This document shows positions 6,494 to 12,107 of a DNA stretch of 12,107 nt, piece by piece. The notes under the pieces were generated by a model. The model was not told where the DNA came from, made no database searches, and was given only the letters and a program-made list of their open reading frames with translations. Source of the stretch: Rudaea sp. (GTDB lineage Bacteria > Pseudomonadota > Gammaproteobacteria > Xanthomonadales > Rhodanobacteraceae); contig JAICYA010000021.1 in NCBI GenBank assembly GCA_025934455.1, positions 1 through 12,107 on the forward strand. The letters are read 5' to 3'. A program made the position numbers and the translations under genes. Every line of letters starts with the position of its first letter. Within the stretch, counting starts at the first letter, position 1.

Positions 6494-7231
6494 ATGGAAC
6501 TCAATGCCGGCACCGATCAGGTTTTGCAGCCGCACCTTCTGATCGTCGATGACGATCCGGAAATCCGCGCATTGATCCTGCGCTATTTCGGCGGGCATGG
6601 TTTTCGCGTGAGTGCCGCAAGCGACGGCGTGGCAATGCGGATGACCATCGCGCAACAGGCGGTCGACGTCATTCTGCTCGATCTGGGGCTGTCGGGAGAG
6701 GACGGCCTGGAACTGACGCGATACCTGCGCGCGCACTGGACGGGAGCCATCGTCATCGTTACCGGCCGCGGCGAGCCTGTCGACAAGGTCGTCGGCCTCG
6801 AGCTCGGGGCCGACGACTACGTCGCCAAGCCGTTCGACCTGCGCGAACTGCTGGCGCGCGTACGCAGCGTGTTGCGCCGGATTTCAACAGCGCAGTCGCG
6901 CGGCGGCGCTGCAAACGCGGTGGAATTCGCCGGTTTTCGCTTCGATGCGCAGATGCGCAGCCTGCAGGGGCAGGACGGTGCCCGGATTCAACTGACCACC
7001 GGCGAATACGAATTGCTTGTCGCATTCCTCGGTGCGCCGGGCCGCGTGTTGTCGCGCGACCAGCTGGTCAGCCAGTTGCACGGCCACGAGGCCGGTCCCT
7101 TCGACCGCTCGATCGACGTCCAGGTCGGTCGCCTGCGGCGCAAGATCGAGCGCGACGCCGCAAATCCGGAACTGATCAAGTCCGTGCGCGGCGCGGGCTA
7201 CGTGTTCACCCCGCGCGTGCAGCGGGTCTGA
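6494..7231 (+). CDS. OmpR/PhoB-type response regulator
   Basis: This 245-residue two-domain protein has a receiver domain at about 13-128, with acidic pocket D19/D20 (IVDDDPE), phospho-acceptor D63 (LLDLGLSGEDG), T90 and K112 (AKPFDLREL). A winged-helix DNA-binding domain covers about 145-240 (LTTGEYELLVAFL, VLSRDQL, RSIDVQVGRLRRKIE, IKSVRGAGYVF). All receiver key residues are present, so it should be controlled by phosphorylation. No kinase is directly adjacent; a hybrid kinase lies about 2 kb to the right on the other strand. I chose ATG 6494 (AGCAGG just upstream, only two bases away); a GTG at 6443, in frame and 6 bases after the preceding stop, would add 17 residues and cannot be excluded. 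Position 57 bases after the PRPP-synthetase-like gene suggests the same operon. Its 3' end converges on the FNR-like gene with a 25-base gap. Confidence 0.9.
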   Translation: MELNAGTDQVLQPHLLIVDDDPEIRALILRYFGGHGFRVSAASDGVAMRMTIAQQAVDVILLDLGLSGEDGLELTRYLRAHWTGAIVIVTGRGEPVDKVVGLELGADDYVAKPFDLRELLARVRSVLRRISTAQSRGGAANAVEFAGFRFDAQMRSLQGQDGARIQLTTGEYELLVAFLGAPGRVLSRDQLVSQLHGHEAGPFDRSIDVQVGRLRRKIERDAANPELIKSVRGAGYVFTPRVQRV

Positions 7232-7256
7232 CCAGCGTGCCGCCACGCAGGGGCGT

Positions 7257-8054
7257 TTACGCCGCAGCCAGGATCGCCTCGCCGCGATTAGCCGGCCGTG
7301 ACGGCGCACGCAGTTCCCGGCCCGCTTTCGTCTGCTCGCCAGCGCTGTCCCCATCGCGCGCGATGGCGTGCAGCCTGCCCGCGTCGAGGATTTGCACTTC
7401 GCGCCACTTCACGCACACGCAGCCCTGTGCACTCAACGCCGACAGCGCACGCGTGACGGTTTCGTGCTTGAGTGCGAGAAAGCTGCCCATGTCGGCACGG
7501 CTCATGTGCAGCACGAATTGGCGGGCGCTGAAACCCAGCGCCGCATGGCGCGCGGCGACATCGAGCAGGAATGCGGCGACGCGTTGTTCGGCACTGAGCG
7601 TGCCCAAAGCCAGCATCCAGCTGTGCGTACTGCGGATTTGCGCGGCAAGCGCACGCGTCAGTTGCGCATGCAGTTGCGGGATGCGCGCGCACGCATGGAG
7701 CACGGCTGGATAAGACAGTTCCCATACCACGCTGGCATCGAGGGCGATCGCATCGCCGGCATAGTCCGCCATCCCGATCGATTCCACGCCCAAGAGGTCG
7801 CCGCGCATGCAGAATCCGGTAACCTGCTCGCGTCCATCGGCGGCGATGATGCTGGTCTTGAGAGACCCGCTGGTAACGAGATACAGCGCATGGAACGGCT
7901 GGCCGGCGCGATGCAGGCATTGCCCTGCCCTCAGCTGGCGCCGTGCCGCGGGCACGTGTGCACGCAGTTCCTCCAGCGCCATGCCGCCCAGCAAGACGCA
8001 GTCCCTCGGCACCTCGGCAACGGCAGTCGGCTTGGATGTTGCTGCATCGAACAT
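7257..8054 (-). CDS. Crp/Fnr-family regulator without the FNR cluster ligands
   Basis: This 265-residue protein aligns by eye along the whole of FNR. A cyclic-nucleotide-binding-like beta-roll is seen at about 35-130 (HALYLVTSGSLKTSII, GREQVTGFCMRGDLLGVESIG). A dimer helix (about 130-150) and helix-turn-helix (SRADMGSFLALKHETVTRALSAL, about 185-207) follow. The reading helix keeps E198 and R202 of the FNR E-x-x-S-R motif, with T201 in place of serine. FNR needs four cysteines to hold its oxygen-sensing [4Fe-4S] cluster. Here only C19 matches the third of them; the first two are absent and the fourth is a tryptophan (W111, VVWELSYP). An oxygen-labile cluster of the FNR type is therefore unlikely, and a DNR-like sensor or redox-insensitive role is possible. 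About 30 residues extend past the usual C-terminus. Start 8054 is supported by GGAG six bases upstream. Divergent from the reductase-like gene. Confidence 0.9.
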   Translation of the reverse strand: MFDAATSKPTAVAEVPRDCVLLGGMALEELRAHVPAARRQLRAGQCLHRAGQPFHALYLVTSGSLKTSIIAADGREQVTGFCMRGDLLGVESIGMADYAGDAIALDASVVWELSYPAVLHACARIPQLHAQLTRALAAQIRSTHSWMLALGTLSAEQRVAAFLLDVAARHAALGFSARQFVLHMSRADMGSFLALKHETVTRALSALSAQGCVCVKWREVQILDAGRLHAIARDGDSAGEQTKAGRELRAPSRPANRGEAILAAA

Positions 8055-8135
8055 GGTGCTCTCCGGGTGGACGATTGGGTTCGGCGACATCCTCCAACCC
8101 AGCCGCGACCGCAACATGACTCGGCGGAAACACTG

Positions 8136-8153
8136 TGTAACGGACTGTAACGG
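8136..8153 (-). promoter_or_regulatory. Direct repeat with 10-bp period upstream of the FNR-like gene
   Basis: The octamer TGTAACGG occurs at 8136-8143 and again at 8146-8153 (CCGTTACA twice on the minus strand), one helical turn apart. Tandem repeats with this period are the usual layout for OmpR/PhoB-type regulators. A weak -10-like CATGTT (8111-8116, three of six) lies about 31 bp downstream toward the FNR-like gene. Binding by the neighbouring response regulator is only a guess. Confidence 0.4.
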
Positions 8154-8176
8154 CTGAACCGGCACGCGCCGTGCAA

Positions 8177-8190
8177 TTGATCTTGCTCAA
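8177..8190. promoter_or_regulatory. FNR/ANR-type box between the FNR-like and reductase-like genes
   Basis: TTGATCTTGCTCAA has one mismatch to TTGAT-N4-ATCAA. Its centre is exactly 41.5 bp before the ATG at 8225, and 31 bp from a -10-like TACGGT (8212-8217). It is well placed to drive the reductase-like gene. No convincing -10 at matching distance is seen toward the FNR-like gene, so autoregulation there would use another geometry. Confidence 0.65.
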
Positions 8191-8211
8191 CACGGCACGC
8201 TTGCCGCCGCG

Positions 8212-8217
8212 TACGGT
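8212..8217 (+). promoter_or_regulatory. Weak -10 element for the reductase-like gene
   Basis: TACGGT matches only three of six bases of TATAAT, but its place (31 bp from the FNR-like box centre, seven bases before the ATG) is right for an activator-dependent promoter. Transcription would begin at or next to the start codon, giving a leaderless mRNA. Confidence 0.35.
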
Positions 8218-8224
8218 GTGACGC

Positions 8225-9256
8225 ATGAAGGTTTCCACGACGATCGACGGCGGCGCGTCGCCCAGCCCGTTTGTCAACGCCCAGGCCGTCGAAGCCTGGG
8301 ACACCTGGTTTCGCTGGCGTGACGACGGGCAATTGCGCGATGTCACCCTCGAAGACACGTGGGAGCGCCTGGCCTCGGCACTCGCCGGGGACGCGTCGCG
8401 CCGGCCCGGTTACAAGCGCCGCCTCATCGACGCCTTCGAAGGCTGGCATTTGCTGCTCGACGAACGCGTATCCGCCACCGCGGGCACGCCCGCGCCGCAA
8501 TGGAGCGCTCACGACCTGCATGCGGTTCTGAATGCGGCAAGCTTCGTGCGTGCCGCCGGATCGAGGCATCGGTATTTCGATCTCGCGCATTTCGAGGAAG
8601 TGGCCGCACTCTCGGTCCACGCGCTCGACGATGCGGCGGCCCTGGCGGCTGACGGCGCATCACGCAGCGCACCGGGCGCAAGCGTAGGGATATTCGGTGT
8701 CAGCGATGCCCTGGCATTGCTCGGTTTTGCCTACGACAGCGATGCGGGCCGCGCCCAGGCCGCGAACATCGCGCGAGCGATGGCACAAGGTTGCGTGTCT
8801 GGCTCGATCGTGTTGGCACGCGATCGCGGCGCACGGGCCCGATGCGATGGCGACTGGAATGCGCAGGCGCAACGGCGCGGATACCGGAGCGAATTGATCG
8901 AGGCGGCGACGAAGCATGGCCTGCGCCATGGCCGATTGACGGCGATCCGATCGCAACCGCGTCTTGCCTTGTTCGCCAACGGCGTCGCCGATGCGCTGGA
9001 CCCGCTCCCGTGTGCGGCCGGCGCCAATCCGGCTGCCGACGCCGCAGGCGCGGATGTCGCGGCACAATTGCGCTTGCGCGCCGCCATCCAGCCTTGGCTG
9101 GACGAACGCATTGCCTGTCCGCTCAGCATCTGCAACGAACCCAAGGCATCCGATCTCGAAACCTGGAACAAACTCGCGCGCCAACTCGACCTCGCTCCCC
9201 TGACATGGCGCTCGCGTAATCCCGCAGCCCCGATCCAGCGCTGCGCAGATTCATGA
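8225..9256 (+). CDS. Class II ribonucleotide reductase-like protein lacking the catalytic segment
   Basis: This intact 343-residue protein looks like two pieces of an adenosylcobalamin-type ribonucleotide reductase joined together. Residues 20-88 match the N-terminal part (AWDTWFRW, DVTLEDTWERLASALA, then LLLDERVSATAGT in place of FLPGGRIxAGAGT). Residues 97-260 match the part after the active site (LHAVLNAASFVR for ACLLGSINLARFVR; FDLAHFEEVAALSVHALDD; GIFGVSDALALLGFAYDS; LTAIRSQPRLALFANGVADALDP for LTSIAPTGTISLLAGNVSSGIEP). The segment between, which carries the redox cysteine and the N-x-C-x-E active-site loop, is absent. Catalysis is therefore not expected; a regulatory, binding or wholly new role is open. 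The final 80 residues (ACPLSICNEPK and on) I do not recognise. The ATG has no good Shine-Dalgarno sequence and is predicted leaderless behind an FNR-like box. Homology is by eye, function unknown. Confidence 0.72.
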   Translation: MKVSTTIDGGASPSPFVNAQAVEAWDTWFRWRDDGQLRDVTLEDTWERLASALAGDASRRPGYKRRLIDAFEGWHLLLDERVSATAGTPAPQWSAHDLHAVLNAASFVRAAGSRHRYFDLAHFEEVAALSVHALDDAAALAADGASRSAPGASVGIFGVSDALALLGFAYDSDAGRAQAANIARAMAQGCVSGSIVLARDRGARARCDGDWNAQAQRRGYRSELIEAATKHGLRHGRLTAIRSQPRLALFANGVADALDPLPCAAGANPAADAAGADVAAQLRLRAAIQPWLDERIACPLSICNEPKASDLETWNKLARQLDLAPLTWRSRNPAAPIQRCADS

Positions 9257-9360
9257 GCATCGTGTCGGGCTTGCGCATCCTGGCTCTCCTGGCCATCGTG
9301 TTCCTCGGACTGCGCAGCGCCGCCGCCATCGATCCCGACCCGGCGCGCAGACGTGCGTGA
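9253..9360 (+). CDS. 35-residue membrane or exported micro-protein
   Basis: The ATG at 9253 overlaps the stop of the reductase-like gene (ATGA), so ribosomes could restart here. The 35-codon frame encodes a short N-terminus (MSIVSGLR), a hydrophobic stretch ILALLAIVFLGL (residues 9-20) and a polar tail ending RRRA. The stretch could be a single membrane helix. Alternatively it is a signal peptide with a cleavage site after SAAA (residues 22-25), leaving a ten-residue peptide. The family is unknown to me. The frame is too short for codon statistics, so the overlap and the coherent hydrophobic segment are the only support. The hybrid kinase gene on the other strand ends 28 bases further on. Confidence 0.5.
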   Translation: MSIVSGLRILALLAIVFLGLRSAAAIDPDPARRRA

Positions 9361-9388
9361 GCCCGGCGTGTCGCGCACGGTCGGAAAA

Positions 9389-11320
9389 TCAGCGCCGATC
9401 GAGGATCGCGCGCACCGCCCCGGACAACTCTTCGCGCCGGTACGGCTTGGGCAACAGGGCGAACTCGTCCGCGTCCGGCCCTGCCGCGTCAGGCTCGTAC
9501 CCGGACGTCAGCAGGACACCAAGCATCGGGCGCAGTCGGCGCGCGGCGACGGCGAGCTCCTTGCCGCTCATGCCCGAGCCGAGCACGACATCGGAAAACA
9601 ACAGCGCGATTTCGCCGTGCGCGGAAAGCATTTCCAGCGCCGGCTCCGCGCGCGCTGCCGACAGCACCGTGTAGCCGAACGAACGCAGGAACGCGATGGC
9701 GATCTCGCGCACGGCGGCTTCGTCCTCCACGACGAGGATCGTCTCCCGGCCGCGCGGGGGCGAAATCGCTGGCGCGGCATCCCTGGGCATTTCCGTTGTC
9801 TGCGCCGCGGGCAGATACAGTTCCACGCCCGTGCCGTATCCCAGTTTGCTGTGTACCTGCACGTGGCCGCCCGACTGCTTGGCGAAACCGTAGACCATGC
9901 TCAGGCCCAGACCACTGCCCTTGCCGACCCCCTTGGTCGTGAAGAACGGCTCGAATGCGCGCGCGAGCACTTCCTTCGCCATGCCAAGACCGGTATCGCG
10001 TACGCCGAAAACGACATAGTGGCCAGGTTTGAGTTCCTGGCTCGCCGCATCGTCCGCAATGAGCCGCTGCTCTGCCGTGAGCGTCAGTTCGCCGCCGCGC
10101 GGCATGGCATCGCGCGCGTTCAGCGCCAGATTGACCAAGGCCGATTCGAGTTGGGCGGGATCGGCGAAAACCGGCACAACGCCGTCTGCAACGCGGATTG
10201 CCAGCTGCACCGATTCGCCGAGCGTTCGCCGCAGCATCGACGCGAGTTCCTCGAGCAGCCTGTGCGGATCGCTGGCCCGCGGGGCAAGACGCTGGCGCCG
10301 CGCGAACACCAGCAGTTTGTGCGTAAGTTCCGCGCCGCGACCGGCTGCACGCAGCGCGTTGCCGACGATCTCGCGGGCAGCGGGCCGGTCGGCGAGTTCG
10401 TCTTCAAGGATCTGCAAATTGCCGCTGATCACCGTCAGCAGATTGTTGAAATCGTGTGCGATGCCGCCGGTGAGCTGCCCGACGCTCTCCAGGCGCTGCG
10501 CGTGCGCCAGCTGTTCCTCCACACGAATGCGCTGCATCGCGACCGCGAGCAGGTTCGCGACCGATTGCAGGAAATGCATGGCTTCGCGATCGAACTCGCG
10601 GTTCGCCCTGCTCAGCACCAGCAGGATTCCCGCCGTTTCGCCGCGATCGATCAGCGGTATCAATGCGTGACTGCGAAATCCCGGAACGCAGACGGCACGT
10701 GCTGTGGTTTCGTCCGACAAGAGCTGCAGCGGCCATGGCAATGCCTCGACCATGCTGCGGTCGATGCCGTAGGATGCCTGCACGCTGGGTTCCTTGAGGC
10801 GATTCAGGGTACGCAGTGCGATGAGGGCGGCGTCGGCGCCAAGCGTCTGCGCAACCAGTTCCGGGGTGTCCTCGATCGCCTCGCCGAGGTTTGTCGCGGC
10901 CAGCGCGATTTGTCCGATCCTGGCGACACAGGCGTCATAGTGCACCCGCGTTCGCGCCTGATGGGCGCGATGCGTTTCGGAAACGTCGCGCACCGCGGCC
11001 AGGAACATCTGCCCTTCAGGAGTGTCGACCGGGCTGAGGGCGATTTCCGCCGGGAATCGGGTGCCGTCTCGCTTCAGCCCGGCGAGTTCCTGCCCGTTGC
11101 CCATCTGCCGCGCGTGAGGGGCGGCCACGTAACCCTTGAGGTGGGCCTCGTGCATGCGGCGCACGTGCTCCGGCATCAGTCGTTCGATCGGCGCGCCAAC
11201 CAGTTCCTGCCGGTCGTAGCCGAACAGTTGCTCGGCCTGGGTGTTCACGCTCACGATACGGCCGTCGCGATCGACCAGGATCATCGCGTCCGGAACGGCA
11301 TCCAGGAATTTGTAGAACAC
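9389..11320 (-). CDS. PAS-GAF hybrid sensor histidine kinase with receiver domain
   Basis: This 643-residue protein has no membrane helix, so it should sense a cytoplasmic signal. A PAS domain occupies about 1-115 (FLDAVPDAMILVDRDGRIV, AEQLFGYDRQELVG, FPAEIALSPV) and a GAF-like domain about 125-265. The dimerisation/phospho-acceptor motif is RLESVGQLTGGIAHDFNN with H289, then the ATPase boxes N401 (NLALNARDA), DTGLGM (442-447), FEPFFTTK and GKGSGLGLS (467-475). A C-terminal receiver domain (about 526-640) keeps D533, phospho-acceptor D577 (FSDVVL), T605 and K625. No HPt domain is present, so any relay onward needs another protein. The start is a GTG at 11320 with a weak GGA; an in-frame TAG 33 bases upstream rules out a longer form. 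A good sigma-70 promoter stands just upstream. The nearby OmpR-type regulator is a possible partner, unproven. Confidence 0.93.
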   Translation of the reverse strand: MFYKFLDAVPDAMILVDRDGRIVSVNTQAEQLFGYDRQELVGAPIERLMPEHVRRMHEAHLKGYVAAPHARQMGNGQELAGLKRDGTRFPAEIALSPVDTPEGQMFLAAVRDVSETHRAHQARTRVHYDACVARIGQIALAATNLGEAIEDTPELVAQTLGADAALIALRTLNRLKEPSVQASYGIDRSMVEALPWPLQLLSDETTARAVCVPGFRSHALIPLIDRGETAGILLVLSRANREFDREAMHFLQSVANLLAVAMQRIRVEEQLAHAQRLESVGQLTGGIAHDFNNLLTVISGNLQILEDELADRPAAREIVGNALRAAGRGAELTHKLLVFARRQRLAPRASDPHRLLEELASMLRRTLGESVQLAIRVADGVVPVFADPAQLESALVNLALNARDAMPRGGELTLTAEQRLIADDAASQELKPGHYVVFGVRDTGLGMAKEVLARAFEPFFTTKGVGKGSGLGLSMVYGFAKQSGGHVQVHSKLGYGTGVELYLPAAQTTEMPRDAAPAISPPRGRETILVVEDEAAVREIAIAFLRSFGYTVLSAARAEPALEMLSAHGEIALLFSDVVLGSGMSGKELAVAARRLRPMLGVLLTSGYEPDAAGPDADEFALLPKPYRREELSGAVRAILDRR

Positions 11321-11347
11321 GGCGGCGATCCGTTGATGTCGATGTCG

Positions 11348-11376
11348 ATTCTAGGCATACCGGCACTGCAATTCAA
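11348..11376 (-). promoter_or_regulatory. Sigma-70 promoter of the hybrid kinase gene
   Basis: On the minus strand TTGAAT (11371-11376, four of six to TTGACA) is followed after exactly 17 bases by TAGAAT (11348-11353, five of six to TATAAT). Transcription should start near 11341, about 20 bases before the GTG start. No FNR-like box of acceptable quality is seen, so this gene seems constitutive, unlike the genes to its left. Confidence 0.65.
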
Positions 11377-11460
11377 AAGGCTCGGGCCATTCGCGCAAAG
11401 CCGGCGACGGCATGCGACGCACACCTGTTTCCCGGCCCCGTGCAAGTACCATTTGCGCGA

Positions 11461-11721
11461 TTACCGGCCCGCTTTCGAGGCGGCAGCGCCCGGATTTGCA
11501 CTTTCCCCCGGCGCCGTGGAATTCCAGGCGAACCACTGCATGTTCCCGCAGCGTCCGCAAATGTACGCTCTTACGGAGTCCGCGGCCCATGGCAAGCGGT
11601 ACATCTCGTCGTCCAGCGTACGCAACGCATATTCGCGCATGCGGAACGCATGGCCGCCGCAATGCGGACAGCGCAATGCCATGCCTCGATGCTCGCACGG
11701 TCTGGCTTCAGTGGCGGCCAT
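11461..11721 (-). CDS. Small zinc-ribbon protein, unknown function
   Basis: This 86-residue protein carries two CxxC knuckles, CPHCG (residues 18-22) and CGRCG (55-59), 32 residues apart between their inner cysteines, the pattern of a four-cysteine zinc ribbon. Between them lies LRTLDDEMYRLPWAADSVRAY, and an aromatic NMQWFAW follows the second knuckle. The tail is alanine- and glycine-rich and probably disordered. I chose ATG 11721 because GGAG stands eight bases upstream. The ATG at 11682 (MALRCPHCG) has only a GAGG almost touching it, though it would remove an unremarkable 13-residue leader. The gene follows the ABC ATPase by 72 bases on the same strand and could be read from the same mRNA. 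I do not know the family's function; nucleic-acid or protein binding is typical for such ribbons. Confidence 0.75.
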   Translation of the reverse strand: MAATEARPCEHRGMALRCPHCGGHAFRMREYALRTLDDEMYRLPWAADSVRAYICGRCGNMQWFAWNSTAPGESANPGAAASKAGR

Positions 11722-11793
11722 TGCACATGCTCCACATCCGATCCGGATGCCTCCCGTTACGCCTTGCCAGCGGGATTCTCGGCAAAGCGATCA

Positions 11794-12107
11794 TCAATGC
11801 TGCCGGATCTGGCCGATGAAAGTGCGGGTACGCTCGTGCGCGGGGGCTTCGAAGATCTGGGCCGGCGGCCCCTGCTCCACGATCAGCCCGTGATCCATGA
11901 ACACCACGCGATCGGCCGCCGCGCGCGCAAAGCCCATCTCGTGGCTCACCACGATCATGGTCATGCCCGACTCGCGGAGCGAGCGCATCACCGCCAGCAC
12001 CGAGCCGACAAGCTCGGGATCAAGCGCACTGGTCGGCTCGTCGAACAGCATCACGCGCGGCTCGAGCGCGATGGCGCGGGCAATGGCCACGCGCTGCTGC
12101 TGCCCGC
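11794..12107 (-). CDS. ABC transporter ATP-binding subunit, polar amino acid type (partial)
   Basis: Only the C-terminal 103 codons and part of another are inside the window; the gene enters from the right edge. The visible part begins within the ABC signature ([13 protein letters not shown]). It continues with Walker B and D-loop [14 protein letters not shown], the switch histidine in [10 protein letters not shown], and ends with [15 protein letters not shown] and [12 protein letters not shown]. The [12 protein letters not shown] and SHEMGFAR wording is characteristic of the GlnQ/HisP group, which powers import of polar amino acids with a periplasmic binding protein and two permeases. Those partners would lie to the right. 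Walker A cannot be checked here. The stop is a TGATGA double. Confidence 0.92.
   Translation of the reverse strand, partial: GQQQRVAIARAIALEPRVMLFDEPTSALDPELVGSVLAVMRSLRESGMTMIVVSHEMGFARAAADRVVFMDHGLIVEQGPPAQIFEAPAHERTRTFIGQIRQH

Noticed and set aside
7235..7248. GCGTG-CCGC-CACGC hairpin between the convergent response regulator and FNR-like genes
   Set aside because: Five-bp stem with no T-run on either side; common by chance in GC-rich DNA.
11333..11346. TTGATGTCGATGTC as a further FNR-like box near the kinase
   Set aside because: One half-site is good but the other has three mismatches, and it lies downstream of the predicted kinase promoter.
11735..11749. CATCCG-ATC-CGGATG hairpin between the ABC ATPase and zinc-ribbon genes as a terminator
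   Set aside because: Six-bp stem with a three-base loop but no T-run; it sits just upstream of the zinc-ribbon ribosome binding site and may be chance.
9353..11893. Very long plus-strand open frame opposite the hybrid kinase
   Set aside because: The opposite strand encodes a complete PAS-GAF-kinase-receiver protein; the plus frame shows no domain and has the skewed composition of an antisense shadow.

Overview
The window is GC-rich bacterial DNA, densely coded, with no RNA genes, insertion sequences or CRISPR. A SUF iron-sulfur operon opened by a three-cysteine Rrf2 regulator, together with FNR/ANR-type promoters, suggests a gammaproteobacterium, probably of the Xanthomonadales. That placement is inferred from gene types and order, not proven.

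Layout. The left end (minus strand) carries the start of a SUF operon: an Rrf2 regulator followed by sufB, which runs off the window. Next is a divergent pair, a 62-residue membrane protein (minus) and a beta-CASP metallo-beta-lactamase-fold RNase-like protein (plus). A second divergent pair follows: an NAD-type short-chain dehydrogenase (minus), and a plus-strand operon of an AMP/thymidine phosphorylase-like enzyme, a PRPP-synthetase-like enzyme (ATGA overlap) and an OmpR-type response regulator. A third divergent pair comes next: an FNR-like regulator that lacks FNR's usual cluster cysteines (minus), and a protein related to class II ribonucleotide reductase with the catalytic segment missing (plus), overlapped by a 35-codon membrane micro-ORF. 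The right end (minus strand) has a PAS-GAF hybrid histidine kinase, a small zinc-ribbon protein and the end of an amino-acid-type ABC ATPase.

The main result is a shared regulatory design in the middle section. Each of the three divergent intergenic regions holds one or two FNR-like 14-mers (TTGAT-N4-ATCAA type, one or two mismatches). A recognisable -10 hexamer lies 31 to 32 bp from the centre of each box, which is class II activator geometry. This puts the small membrane protein, the RNase-like protein, the dehydrogenase, the phosphorylase operon and the reductase-like protein in one predicted low-oxygen or redox regulon. Two of these genes are predicted to have transcripts starting at, or within a base of, the A of their ATG.

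Together the middle section looks like an oxygen-limitation island for RNA and nucleotide turnover (RNase-like protein, AMP phosphorylase, PRPP synthetase), NAD(H) metabolism, and a reductase-like protein of unknown role. Its local regulator kept an FNR-like DNA-reading helix but not the known oxygen sensor. Protein functions rest on motif recognition by eye. Physiological roles are inference.
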